Position numbers and translations under genes: made by a program. Source: Candidatus Poribacteria bacterium (GTDB taxonomy: Bacteria; Poribacteria; WGA-4E; WGA-3G). Taken from it: a DNA stretch of 64,000 nucleotides. The notes beneath the pieces are model-generated. The model saw only the letters and a program-made list of their open reading frames with translations, ran no database searches and was not told where the DNA came from. Below are positions 22,904 to 32,086 of the stretch, in pieces (the stretch's first letter is position 1; every line of letters starts with the position of its first letter). The DNA lies in NCBI GenBank assembly GCA_022827185.1, contig JAJDTM010000017.1, forward strand, positions 1-64,000, given 5' to 3'.

Positions 22904-24769
22904 ATGGAAAGAGAAGACGATGTTCAACTCATTTACAATATTTTATCCGGCGATGACGAAGCATTTAGGGTCTTAGTCCAAAAATACCGACAGAGTGTCC
23001 ACGCGTTCGTGTGGCGGAAAATCGGCGATTTTCACCACGCCGAAGAGATTACGCAGGACACTTTCCTACAAGTCTACAAAAAACTTCCGACACTCAAGGA
23101 TCCCCATCAATTTGCGGGATGGTTGTACGTTATCGCCAACCGGCTTTGCATCGATTGGATGCGGAAGAAAAAACTTACGGTGCAATCGCTGGAAGACACA
23201 CCTACGGCAGAAATCGAGAAATTCGCTTACACACGTTACCTGTCGGAACAACGGCAGATAGCGACCTCTGAGCGTCGCCGTGAGACCGTCAAAAAACTTT
23301 TGGCACAACTTCCAGAGAGTGAACGCACCGTCGTGACGCTCTACTATCTCGGTGAAGTGAAGGTCAAAGAGATTAGTAAATTCTTAGGTGTCTCTGTGAG
23401 CACGATTAACACGCGTCTGCATCGGGCGCGAAAGCGTTTACAGGCATCTGAAACGTTTTTGACATCTACTGCAGGAAGGAATTCCGAGATGCACGAGCGG
23501 AACATGGAGCTTTGCACACAAAATTTGCTTACAATTGGCGAGGCAATTCAGACTTACCAGAAGGAACACGGAGATTTTCCTGAACATCTCTCAGATCTTC
23601 ATCCGAAATACTTGCCTGATGCATCGGTCTTCATCTGTCCCGCGGATAACGAAGATGGGCAGGCAGGTTTTTTTCCGAACATAGATTTGGTTGCAATCAG
23701 CAAGATAATTGGAAGGATAAGTTTTCTCCGGGACATAGATCCGAGAATGCCTGTGAGTTACGGGTATCAGCTTGCCCCGGAATATCGAGATAAGAAAAAT
23801 GAACAACGTTTGGTATTCGGTGATGGCATACCACTTGTCCGTTGTTGGCATCATGCGAATGAAGACTTTGATGTTTTGAACTTAAACTTTTCTTCTCAGA
23901 TTTATAGGTCTTCCAAGATTTGGGAACACACGCCGGAGGATATGTACGGTAGCCACGAAGCAGCACTCACTGCTATTGAGGAAATACTTGCGCGCCCCCC
24001 TGATGATAAGCGTTTTCCTGATAATAAGCGTTTCTTTGGTCTCTATCCGCAGCTTGTTAGACTCCACACTCTATTAGGGAACGAAGAATCAGCGGTTGCC
24101 CTTATTGAACGTCTCAAGTCGGGAATGATACAAGACCTTCAGGGGTATCAGACGCTATTCGACATATTCAAAACGGTAGAGCGGTATGAGGATCTGCTTG
24201 TGTTTTTTCAGGTAGCCGAGCAGCAGTATCCAGACAATAAATTCATCTTCTATAAACTTGCCGACATTCATAGGAGGTTAGGTAATGCTGAACTCGCTGA
24301 AGCGTATGCGCGCAGGTCTAATCCGAGATACGAATTGGTTGGAAAACCTGCTCCTGACTTTTCTGTGATCGCCCTTGATGGGAATCCGATTTCGCTTCGG
24401 GAGTATCGTGGGAAAGTTGCCTTGATTCACTTTTGGAAGGTCTGGCGGGATTTTGGCACCGGGGAAACGTCAGATATCAAGAAAGTTTACGATACCTATA
24501 AAGATGCGGGATTCGATATTATTGGGGTCTGCCTTGATAGTGAAGAAGCGATAATGCGTAGTTTGCGTAACTACATCAAAGTAAATGGTATTCAGTGGCG
24601 ACAAATTTTCGACGCGGCAGCGGACTCACTTTTACAACACTATGATATCGCTGGCACTCCTGAAATGTGGCTCATTGATAGAGGCGGCAAGTTAATTACA
24701 CATGAAGCGAGAGTGGAGAATTTAGAGATGCTCGTCGCTGAAGCAGTGAAGGCACAATCCCAAGACTAA
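22904..24769 (+). CDS. ECF-type sigma factor fused to a redoxin-like domain lacking CxxC
   Basis: This 621-residue protein has sigma70 region 2 at about residues 8-95 (FRVLVQKYRQSVHAFVW ... EEITQDTFLQVYKKL, FAGWLYVIANRLCIDWMRK) and region 4 at about 125-180 (LPESERTVVTLYYL, EISKFLGVSVSTINTRLHRA). Next is a pseudopilin/DUF1559-like segment (about 200-245: LCTQNLLTIGEAIQTYQKEH, PKYLPDASVFICPAD), then a TPR-like helical stretch (about 355-475). Last is an AhpC/TlpA thioredoxin fold (479-621: VGKPAPDFSV, ALIHFWKVWRDFG, GTPEMWLID). The usual WCxxC is replaced by WRDFG, so redox catalysis is unlikely. No membrane segment is evident. It sits 38 bases before ABC permease genes it may regulate. Confidence 0.85.
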   Translation: MEREDDVQLIYNILSGDDEAFRVLVQKYRQSVHAFVWRKIGDFHHAEEITQDTFLQVYKKLPTLKDPHQFAGWLYVIANRLCIDWMRKKKLTVQSLEDTPTAEIEKFAYTRYLSEQRQIATSERRRETVKKLLAQLPESERTVVTLYYLGEVKVKEISKFLGVSVSTINTRLHRARKRLQASETFLTSTAGRNSEMHERNMELCTQNLLTIGEAIQTYQKEHGDFPEHLSDLHPKYLPDASVFICPADNEDGQAGFFPNIDLVAISKIIGRISFLRDIDPRMPVSYGYQLAPEYRDKKNEQRLVFGDGIPLVRCWHHANEDFDVLNLNFSSQIYRSSKIWEHTPEDMYGSHEAALTAIEEILARPPDDKRFPDNKRFFGLYPQLVRLHTLLGNEESAVALIERLKSGMIQDLQGYQTLFDIFKTVERYEDLLVFFQVAEQQYPDNKFIFYKLADIHRRLGNAELAEAYARRSNPRYELVGKPAPDFSVIALDGNPISLREYRGKVALIHFWKVWRDFGTGETSDIKKVYDTYKDAGFDIIGVCLDSEEAIMRSLRNYIKVNGIQWRQIFDAAADSLLQHYDIAGTPEMWLIDRGGKLITHEARVENLEMLVAEAVKAQSQD

Positions 24770-24807
24770 ACCGCTTGCTTTTCTCACCACCAACTGGAGA
24801 CTTTTAG

Positions 24808-26345
24808 ATGTCCTCCATCTGGATAATTGCCAGAAGAGAATTCACAGAAAATATCTTCTCCCTCCGCCTATTCATTGGGTTAGTCGTCTGCCTTGCGCTT
24901 TTCGTCGCTAGCACGTACATTCTGATGGAGGACTACGAGAAGCGACTTAGCACCCACAAGGCGGCAGAAATCGAACACCGGAACGCGCTTGAGGCAGTGA
25001 AGGTGTATTCATACCTGCGGCTGAATGTCGCAAAACCGCCTGAACCCTTAAGCGTTATCTGCTTAGGGATGGCGCGGCAGCTCGGAAGCACGGTAAAGGT
25101 TTCCTACGAAGATGTCCCCACAGAAGCGAAAATCCTCGGCGGCGGCAATCCGCTTCTGAACATTTTGCCGCCGTTGACGCAGTGCGCATGGTGCAGATTG
25201 CGTTCAGCCTGTTCGTGATTTCGATCGCTTACGATGTCATCTGTGGTGAGCGTGAAAGGGGAGTGCTTGCACTTGTCGCATCAAACCCAGTCTCGAAATA
25301 CCATATCCTGATTGGGAAATACCTCGGCGGGATGGCGAGTCTCCTCGTGCCACTCGCGATCGGTTGGATAGCCGCGGCACTATTAATAAACGTAAACCCG
25401 ATGATAGAATTTCACATCGCTGAATGGAGCCGATTCGCTCTACTGTTCGCGCCTTTGGTGTTATACCTCTCCGCCTTTTTCCTGCTTTCGATGCTGGTTT
25501 CAGCAATCACCGGTCGGTCGGCGAGGGCACTCGTCTGGTTGCTATTCCTCTGGATTGTGATTGTGTTCATCATTCCAAACGGAGCCGTGTATATCGCAAA
25601 GCAGGTGCGACCGATACCTTCCAAAGCTGTGGTTAACATAGAAAGCGCAGCGATTGAGGCAGCGTTTCGGGAGAAAATCAGAGATTACGGCGCAAAGCAT
25701 CGAAGTGGATCCTACTTTACATCGGAACGCAGTGTGATCAGCGGCAATCTACCATTTGCATTCCACGTGCTAACAGGATCCAGAGAAGCCATGCGCTGGT
25801 ATCTCGAGGGTGCCAAATTTTACATCCCACACCGCATTGAATACGCAGAGCAGATAGGAAACCGCCATCAGGACTACTACCGTTCGCTGAAAAGACAGAC
25901 CGTCTTAGCTGAAAACCTTTCCAGACTTTCTCCGGCATGGGTTTACTACAATATCTCTGCAGGTCTGTCCGGCACGGATTTGCGGCGACATGAGCGGTTC
26001 ATCCGGCAAGCGCAGGATTACCGAAAGACCCTGATGACATACATGCAGGAACAGGGTGCTTTCTCAAGTGTCAACTGGTTCACCTCAGTCAATCTCAACG
26101 ATATGCCCTCACAAGCTGGACTCGTCGCATCAGACGAAGAAACGTTTTTTGAAAACGTCACACCGAAAAGTTGGGATGATGTGGAACCACTTGACTTAAG
26201 CGGCATGCCTGTCCTTAGCAGCGGACCGGCGTGGGGAAACGTCGCGCTCGGCGGTGTTCTTCCGGATTTGGTCTACCTGATTTTTCTCAACATTCTGCTG
26301 TTTCTGGTTACCGGCGCGATATTCTTGAAAAGCGAGGTGAGGTGA
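24808..26345 (+). pseudogene. ABC-2-type permease split by a one-base frameshift
   Basis: The first frame (24808 to about 25170) encodes MSSIWIIARREFTENIFSLR, a first transmembrane helix and a periplasmic stretch. The second frame (from about 25165 to 26345) continues with MVQIAFSLFVISIAYDVICG, GERERGVLALVASNPVSKYH and five more transmembrane helices. The product at 26350 shows the same layout without a break. A single missing base around 25165-25176 would rejoin them (LLNILPP to VDAVRMVQIAF). Both parts look otherwise intact, so a recent mutation or assembly error is likely. It would pair with the next permease; no ATPase gene is nearby. Confidence 0.8.
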
Positions 26346-26349
26346 GAAG

Positions 26350-27717
26350 ATGCTACGTGAAATTATCTGGCGAGAACTTTTAGACCACCTACAGAGTCTC
26401 CGTTTTGCCCTGACGTTGGTTCTCGTAATCGTCTTAATGTTGACCGGAAGCGTGCTATATATCCACGACTACCGCCAACAAGTCGCGGATTACAGTGAAA
26501 ATGTCAGCGAAAACTTGCGACTTCTGGAAGATAAAGCGAAGAGAGGTTTACACAGTGTGGTCAGTCGCTATTTGCTGATATATCGTGCGCCGAGTCCATT
26601 GGGATTCATCGCTGAAGGGCACGAAAAAGACCTGCCGAACGCCTTTTCAGTGGATGCGTTTGAACTTGTCGGCCCCCAAACGATCCTGCGCAGGAACTAC
26701 ACACTCCAAAAATTTGACGCATTGGATTGGGTGTTTACCGTCGGCGTTATCCTGAGTTTTGCAGCGTTCGCGATGAATTATGACAGTATCTCAGGCGAAG
26801 CGGAAAAAGGCACGCTCCGCCTCTGTCTCTCGAATTCGCTCCCGCGCGCAACCCTGCTTTTCGGGAAATACATCGGCACACTCATCAGCCTCTCGATTCC
26901 GTTGATCATGGGTATTTGCTTGAACACCCTTATCATCTCGCTTTTCGGAGTGCTGCCTTTTGAACCGACTTACTGGCTACAGATTGGCGGAGTCGTCCTG
27001 TTTTCAGTCCTCTATATCTCTGTGTTCGCCACACTTGGATTGTTCATCTCCTGCCTCACGAGAACCTCATCCGTCAGCCTCGTCCTACTCCTTCTGGTGT
27101 GGGTCTGTTTTGCGGTGTTTATCCCGCGGACAGGCGGATTGCTCGCAAGTCGATTGGCGGAACTCCCCGATGAGAAAACGGTCACCAGAGAGGCAAACCA
27201 TGCGACGCACGAGATCCTTAATCGATACGGGAGGGGTAGATTTAGCGCGCGCTGGTCACCGGGCGAACCGCTGACCCGTGCTGCCAGCATCGCCGATGCT
27301 AAGCAAGCGATTTACAATAAATACCGCCACCAACAACTCCATCAAGTGAAACTGGCACAGAACATATCCCGTATTTCGCCAACGGCGATCTATCAAATCG
27401 GTTGTGAGGCGTTGGTCGGGACTGGTATCAAACATTACGAGCGGTTTTTCAAGAAGGCGATCGAATATCGGCGTAGTCTCCTGCAGTTCACTTATGAGGA
27501 ATACCCGTTCAATCCCAACCTCTTTCTCAAAGATGCGGACAGGCAGCAATTACGGGAGACGCAAATAACCTTGGCTAAGATCCCCAAATTTGACGACACT
27601 CCCACTGGTTTCTCTACCACGTTTGCTGAAGCGAGTTTGGACATCCTCCTGCTGTTTCTATTCAACCTTGTCTTTTTCACGGGTGCGTTTCTCGCCTTCA
27701 CGCGCTATGATGTGTGA
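26350..27717 (+). CDS. ABC-2-type transporter permease
   Basis: This 455-residue inner-membrane protein is of the ABC-2 permease family (GldF/NosY-like layout): an N-terminal helix (18-40), a large extracytoplasmic loop (45-135), and then about five helices (DWVFTVGVILSFAAFAMNYD, GKYIGTLISLSIPLIMGI, GVVLFSVLYISVFATLGLF, SLVLLLLVWVCFAVFIP and a last one near 430). The cytoplasmic GEAEKGTLRLCLSNSLPRATLLFGKY is the family's coupling-helix signature. It starts five bases after the frameshifted paralogue and follows the sigma-redoxin gene. The ATP-binding subunit is not in the window, so the substrate is unknown. Confidence 0.85.
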   Translation: MLREIIWRELLDHLQSLRFALTLVLVIVLMLTGSVLYIHDYRQQVADYSENVSENLRLLEDKAKRGLHSVVSRYLLIYRAPSPLGFIAEGHEKDLPNAFSVDAFELVGPQTILRRNYTLQKFDALDWVFTVGVILSFAAFAMNYDSISGEAEKGTLRLCLSNSLPRATLLFGKYIGTLISLSIPLIMGICLNTLIISLFGVLPFEPTYWLQIGGVVLFSVLYISVFATLGLFISCLTRTSSVSLVLLLLVWVCFAVFIPRTGGLLASRLAELPDEKTVTREANHATHEILNRYGRGRFSARWSPGEPLTRAASIADAKQAIYNKYRHQQLHQVKLAQNISRISPTAIYQIGCEALVGTGIKHYERFFKKAIEYRRSLLQFTYEEYPFNPNLFLKDADRQQLRETQITLAKIPKFDDTPTGFSTTFAEASLDILLLFLFNLVFFTGAFLAFTRYDV

Positions 27718-27737
27718 TTAAGCCATTTTGGTATCAT

Positions 27738-28793
27738 CTACTTTTCACCGTCCAGATAGTTTTCGTTGATGTAGCGCGTAATTATCTCAATCTCTTCCTC
27801 TTCGAGATAAAGCCCTGTTTCTATCATCCGGGCAATGACCTCGGTTGTTTCCTCTTTAGAACGTGGTGGATAGTCTTCAACATCCGTGAGGGGATGACAT
27901 TGCGAGCATTTGTCCTCAAAGAGTGCTTTCGCTTCTGCTTCATTGTAGACGACTGCTGCAGTTTCTGTTTCCATAGCGACAGTCGCGATTTGTGCGGCCT
28001 CCCTTGCTTCATCAACACGCATCTGTTCTTGCCGTTGTTCGCGTGCTGAAACCTGAATGTCCGGCGTAATTGCGATAAGATATGCCGAGACCGTCCACTC
28101 CTCTTCCTGATGAATGGGTTCACCGATCATCGGCTTTATCGCCATCCGATTGACGAGACGGACCCAGTCGGGCGGCGTACGGGGTTTCACGAGAATCGTC
28201 CGTAAGTCGTGGCAGACGACACATTTGCGTTGCAAGACATGCTGCCCTTCCCGCAGTTTCCGCTTTGATGCTAACTGGTCAAGCGGTGCTTCCGCTGGCA
28301 ATCCAGCATTTTCCAGCAACTTACGGGTTCGAGCGATACCTTCGTCGCTGAATGCGCCTGTCTGTGTTCGCAACGCCGCTTCACGGAATGTGAATGGCAC
28401 CGACAGTCCAATCAATAGGTATGTGCAGATAAGCAGGCATGTGCCGATATACGGCATTGATTCTTCAAAATGCCGAAAAAACCGGAGGATGGCGATCTTG
28501 ACGAGAATCAGTACACCGATGGTGATACCGAGCATCAGGTGTGCGACAGTCCGTGGTGGCAGTTCGACTTGATAGTTCCATAAACGGGGCACCATGTGCC
28601 ACATCATAAAGACATAGAGGATTGCATACGCATAGCCGATGAGCCGATGGAGCAGCATCAACGACGGCGGTGCCTCACTCTTATGTGTCTCTTTGTCAAA
28701 TGGATAGCCCCATAACTTAAACATCAAGAAAACAGAGGCATTCGCGAGACCTAAGAAGATTAAGCCGAGAATTGCGCTCGTTGAAGTAGACAT
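27738..28793 (-). CDS. Membrane cytochrome c with two haem sites
   Basis: This 351-residue protein has four transmembrane helices in the first 135 residues (about 8-28, 47-68, 85-103, 115-134), with His49, His66 and His85 in or near them that could ligate haem b. Then come two haem c sites: CVVCH (191-195) and CSQCH (296-300). Methionines that could be sixth ligands lie at about 217-222 and 326. This looks like a quinol- or electron-transferring membrane cytochrome, but its partner is unknown. It is convergent with the permease gene and 16 bases downstream of an oxygenase in the same direction. Confidence 0.8.
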   Translation of the reverse strand: MSTSTSAILGLIFLGLANASVFLMFKLWGYPFDKETHKSEAPPSLMLLHRLIGYAYAILYVFMMWHMVPRLWNYQVELPPRTVAHLMLGITIGVLILVKIAILRFFRHFEESMPYIGTCLLICTYLLIGLSVPFTFREAALRTQTGAFSDEGIARTRKLLENAGLPAEAPLDQLASKRKLREGQHVLQRKCVVCHDLRTILVKPRTPPDWVRLVNRMAIKPMIGEPIHQEEEWTVSAYLIAITPDIQVSAREQRQEQMRVDEAREAAQIATVAMETETAAVVYNEAEAKALFEDKCSQCHPLTDVEDYPPRSKEETTEVIARMIETGLYLEEEEIEIITRYINENYLDGEK

Positions 28794-28808
28794 AGCGACT
28801 CTTCCTTC

Positions 28809-29609
28809 CTACGTCTCCAATACGGGACGATTTAATCGAGAGTGGTAGGGCGGCTCCATAACAGCGCGCTGGCGTTCATTTGCCCATTCCGGTATTTCAT
28901 AGGCGGGAACATACGCCATATTGCCTGCGGTATAGCGCGTTAAAATGGAACGGCGCGGATGGTCTGCGGTCCATGGGAGGGTGCCGTGCGTCACCGCCTC
29001 CGTGAAAATTATCACATCCCCCGCATCGCAGACGAGCGGACGGATGTGCTCTTGGTGTTTCTGGTAAAGTCGCATCTCTTGCGGACACGGGTAGTTGCTC
29101 TTATGGCTTCCCGGAATAACGATTAATCCACCGGCTCCTTCGGGAACATCCGTCAACTGGAAGGTAACGACAGTCAGACCGTTGTGCATGCGTCCGTCAC
29201 GGAAGATGTAGTACTGATTCGGGTCGAAACCGGGACCAGAAGATCCGTGAAAGATGAAGCCTTCCGCGCCTTTGTCCATCGAAAGTAGGAACATGTGGTG
29301 ATCCATGCGAAAACCTTTGCCAAGTATCTCGTTGAGATACGGAACAAGTGTCGGATGCGCGAGCATGTGTCGGAACGGATTACACCACGGTTCTTCCCAA
29401 CCGAGCATACCACCGAGTTCGCCTCTGCCGTGCTCGCCTTCCAGTTCTGCGGAACCTCCGTCAAGTGTTTGATCAGGTGGACGGATGCGCGCTTGATCAC
29501 CATGTTTATCAATTGCTTCGTTGGCGAGGGCTACCTCTTCGGGCGTTAGCACGTTCTTAATAATAAGGTAACCGTTCAGATCGAATAGATATTTTTCGTT
29601 AGCATTCAT
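28809..29609 (-). CDS. Phytanoyl-CoA dioxygenase-family protein, copy 1
   Basis: This 266-residue, double-stranded beta-helix, Fe(II)/2-oxoglutarate oxygenase-type protein has the start YLFDLNGYLIIKNVLTPEEV. The usual HxD iron motif is not clear: the equivalent stretch has His121 in FHGSSGPG, with Gly-Ser instead of x-Asp. The distal His208 (EAVTHGTLPW) and the Arg-rich 2-oxoglutarate site (DHPRRSILTRYT) are present. So the iron site may use two His and another ligand, or may be altered. It is a tandem duplicate of 29730-30530. No signal peptide is present. The substrate is unknown. Confidence 0.85.
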   Translation of the reverse strand: MNANEKYLFDLNGYLIIKNVLTPEEVALANEAIDKHGDQARIRPPDQTLDGGSAELEGEHGRGELGGMLGWEEPWCNPFRHMLAHPTLVPYLNEILGKGFRMDHHMFLLSMDKGAEGFIFHGSSGPGFDPNQYYIFRDGRMHNGLTVVTFQLTDVPEGAGGLIVIPGSHKSNYPCPQEMRLYQKHQEHIRPLVCDAGDVIIFTEAVTHGTLPWTADHPRRSILTRYTAGNMAYVPAYEIPEWANERQRAVMEPPYHSRLNRPVLET

Positions 29610-29624
29610 TTTTTAACTTTCCTT

Positions 29625-29719
29625 TTACCAGTTACCAGTTACCAGTTACCAGTTACCAGAAAAGAGATGTTGTGTTATCCGAACGCCTCTTAACTGGCCA
29701 CTGGTTACTGGCTACTGGA
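29625..29719. repeat. Heptamer-repeat hairpin island between two oxygenase genes
   Basis: Five perfect tandem copies of TTACCAG (29625-29659) are followed by a 31-base spacer starting AAAAGAG and ending CCTCT. Then comes an inverted array of ACTGG-type heptamers (29691-29719). The arms can fold into a long hairpin. Three related islands lie at 30538-30686, 32886-32975 and 54823-54907. Confidence 0.85.
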
Positions 29720-29729
29720 AACTTCAAAC

Positions 29730-30530
29730 CTACGTTTCCAAGGTGGGACGATTTAATCGCGAATGGTAAGGTGGTTCCATGACAGCACGTTGGCGCTCAT
29801 TCGCCCATTCCGGTATTTCATAGGCAGGGACATACGCCATATTACCTGCGGTATAACGGGTGAGAATGGAGCGTCTCGGATGGTCGGCTGTCCACGGAAG
29901 CGTTCCGTGGGTCACCGCCTCCGTGAAGATTGCCACATCTCCAGCGTTGCAGACGACCTGTCGAATATGCTCTTGGTGTTCCTGGTAGAGCCGCATCTTC
30001 TGCGGGCACGGGTAGTTGCTCTTGTGGCTGCCGGGTATAACGATTAATCCACCGACACCGGGTGGCACATCCGTCAATTGGAATGCGACGACAGTCAAGC
30101 CGTTGTGCATGCGTCCGTCCCGGAAAATATAGTATTGGTTTGGATCGAAGCCAGGACCGGAGGAGCCATGGAACGTATGCCCCTCTGCCCCCTTGTCCAT
30201 TGAAAGCAGGAACATCTGATGATCCATTCGGAAACCTTTTCCGAGTATCTCGTTGAGATATGGAACAAGTGTCGGATGCGCGAGCATGTGCCGAAACGGA
30301 GTACACCACGGTTCTTCCCAGCTGAGCATACCGCCGAGTTCCCCTCTCCCCTGGTCACCTTTTAATTCCGGGGAGCCGCCATCGAGTGCCTGTTCGCGTG
30401 GACGGATGCGTCCTTGCTCACTATGTTTATCAATCGCTTCATTCGCTATTGCCACCTCTTCAGGTGTTAACACGTTCTTGACAACGAGGTAACCGTTCAG
30501 ATCAAATAGATATTTTTCATCAGCGTTCAT
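29730..30530 (-). CDS. Phytanoyl-CoA dioxygenase-family protein, copy 2
   Basis: This is a 266-residue near twin of 28809-29609, with the same length and only scattered differences, for example DGGSPELKGDQGRGELGGML against DGGSAELEGEHGRGELGGML. The altered iron site (His121-Gly-Ser) and the DHPRRSILTRYT arginine motif are shared, so the unusual site is not an error in one copy. Both copies run leftward with heptamer islands on either side, so they may differ in expression. Retention of both copies suggests dosage or substrate differences. Confidence 0.85.
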   Translation of the reverse strand: MNADEKYLFDLNGYLVVKNVLTPEEVAIANEAIDKHSEQGRIRPREQALDGGSPELKGDQGRGELGGMLSWEEPWCTPFRHMLAHPTLVPYLNEILGKGFRMDHQMFLLSMDKGAEGHTFHGSSGPGFDPNQYYIFRDGRMHNGLTVVAFQLTDVPPGVGGLIVIPGSHKSNYPCPQKMRLYQEHQEHIRQVVCNAGDVAIFTEAVTHGTLPWTADHPRRSILTRYTAGNMAYVPAYEIPEWANERQRAVMEPPYHSRLNRPTLET

Positions 30531-30537
30531 ATTTTAG

Positions 30538-30686
30538 TGGCTGTCAGTCGTCAGTTTGCCTCGCAGTGAGAGTTACGTTTACCGTAATGTGAGAGTTTTC
30601 TGACAAATTCCAACCAGCTCCTTCTTTTCAAGTTATGTTCCCATCATCAGCACCCTCTTTCACTGATAACTGATAACTGATAACCG
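30538..30686. repeat. Repeat island with ACTGATA heptamers
   Basis: Three tandem ACTGATA units (30662-30682) lie just downstream of the enolase-superfamily gene and before the oxygenase start in transcription order. A left arm with GGCTGTCAGTCGTCAGTTTG (30541-30560) is partly complementary. The sequence between (GTGAGAGTTACGTTTACCG and onward) shows no gene. It belongs to the same class as the TTACCAG and TAACCAG islands. Confidence 0.65.
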
Positions 30687-30695
30687 AAAACCATT

Positions 30696-31823
30696 TTATA
30701 CCGCGTAAGCGACGGAGCCGTCTTCACGCAGCGGTGTCGTACCTGTGTTCATCGGTTGGAAAGGGTTCTGCTCGATTAAACTATCGTCAAGTTCAATGCC
30801 CAAGCCCGGTGCTTCAGGAATCGGAATATAGCCGCCTTCCCGCTGATACGCGACTTTATAGACAGCAAAGGCTTCGGATTCATCTCCCTTTGTGTATTCT
30901 TGTGTAATGAAGTTCGGAATACTCGTATCTAAATGGAGCGATGCGGCAGTAATAAGCGGTCCGAGGAAATTATGTGTGACAACTGCACTGTGATACGCTT
31001 CAGCGAGTGCCGCGATTTTCTTGCAGTGCGTTATGCCACCGGCGAGACCGACATCCGGACGCACATATTGGGGACCACCTGCCTCCAGGATCTCACGGAA
31101 TTCCCAGATGCTTACATTGCGTTCACCGATAGCAAGGGGTGTTGTCATCCGTTTCGCTAATTCGCCTTGCGTAGTGATAGTATCTATCTGAATCGGATCT
31201 TCAATGAAGTAGAGGTTAAAGGGTGCCAAAGCGGATTCTAACACGATACTGTTCATCGGTGTCAGTTTCCGATGCACCTCGACAATCAGATCGAGATCAG
31301 GTCCACCGCCTTCTCGCGCCGCAGCGACGAGATCACGGGCGGTCTTAACGAGCCGATCGACTGCCATATCTTGGAAGTTTCCGACCAATGGATCGAATTT
31401 GAGTGCTGTGAAACCTTCTTCGACTGCTGCTTTTGCGGCTTCATACATCGTTTCTGGCGTGCCGCCGCCACCGAGGAGGTGCAATCGGATCTTATCACGG
31501 CAATTTCCGCCTAACAGTTCCCAGATGGGTACACCGAAATGCTTGCCTTTGATGTCCCACAATGCGATGTCTACCGCACTGATTGCACCGCTCAGCGCAG
31601 TCCCACGAAACGGGCCCATGCGATAAAGGTGTTGCCAGTGGTGCTCAATCCGTAACGGGTTCTGTCCGATGAGATATTTCTCAAATGTTCTTATGATTTG
31701 ATCAACGGCTTCTGGATAGCCCCAGCACGCCGTCTGCCCAACACCACTGATGCCTGTATCCGTATGAATCCGAATCACATAGCCGTTCCGAATAAAAAAC
31801 GACTCAATTTTATCAATCTTCAT
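30696..31823 (-). CDS. Mandelate racemase/muconate lactonizing enzyme-family protein
   Basis: This 375-residue enolase-superfamily enzyme has the N-terminal capping domain from MKIDKIESFFIRNGYVIRIH, then a barrel with ALKFDPL (catalytic Lys region), metal ligands in LIVEVHRKL, FIEDPI and IGERN, and the terminal VVTHNFLGP loop. The layout is like D-galactonate or related sugar-acid dehydratases of the mandelate racemase subgroup. I chose the ATG at 31823 (CAGGAG upstream, start of the conserved fold); the frame is open to 31859. A promoter lies at 31863-31891. The likely role is sugar-acid catabolism. Confidence 0.88.
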   Translation of the reverse strand: MKIDKIESFFIRNGYVIRIHTDTGISGVGQTACWGYPEAVDQIIRTFEKYLIGQNPLRIEHHWQHLYRMGPFRGTALSGAISAVDIALWDIKGKHFGVPIWELLGGNCRDKIRLHLLGGGGTPETMYEAAKAAVEEGFTALKFDPLVGNFQDMAVDRLVKTARDLVAAAREGGGPDLDLIVEVHRKLTPMNSIVLESALAPFNLYFIEDPIQIDTITTQGELAKRMTTPLAIGERNVSIWEFREILEAGGPQYVRPDVGLAGGITHCKKIAALAEAYHSAVVTHNFLGPLITAASLHLDTSIPNFITQEYTKGDESEAFAVYKVAYQREGGYIPIPEAPGLGIELDDSLIEQNPFQPMNTGTTPLREDGSVAYAV

Positions 31824-31862
31824 ATCACGCTCCTGCGAAAAAGATTTATGTTCCTGCATTGT

Positions 31863-31891
31863 ATTGTATCATACGCGCGCGAATTTAACAA
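31863..31891 (-). promoter_or_regulatory. Promoter for the enolase-superfamily gene
   Basis: On the minus strand TTGTTA (31886-31891), a 17-base spacer containing CGCGCGCG, and TACAAT (31863-31868). The spacing is ideal and the predicted start lies some 30 bases before the ATG at 31823. Confidence 0.65.
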
Positions 31892-32011
31892 CAGGCTTTT
31901 CTACAGTGATTGGGCATTTGATTTTACACAATCCATTGGTTTGCTTGGACTTCAAACCCGCTTTTTTAGTGCTGGCGCGATTGGAACTATACCTATCGGG
32001 TCTGGGTGTTT

Positions 32012-32044
32012 AAAAAAGTCGGCGCGGTTAGAAACCGCGCCGAC
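32012..32044 (-). terminator. Intrinsic terminator after the methyltransferase gene
   Basis: On the minus strand a perfect 12-bp stem (GTCGGCGCGGTT / AACCGCGCCGAC) with a 3-base loop is followed by TTTTTT. It lies 43 bases after the stop of the methyltransferase gene. The stem sequence is also of the palindromic type dispersed in this genome (compare 43198-43226). Confidence 0.9.
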
Positions 32045-32086
32045 TCAAGCTGAGTATTCAAAATTGGACTCAGGTTCTGTAACTCT

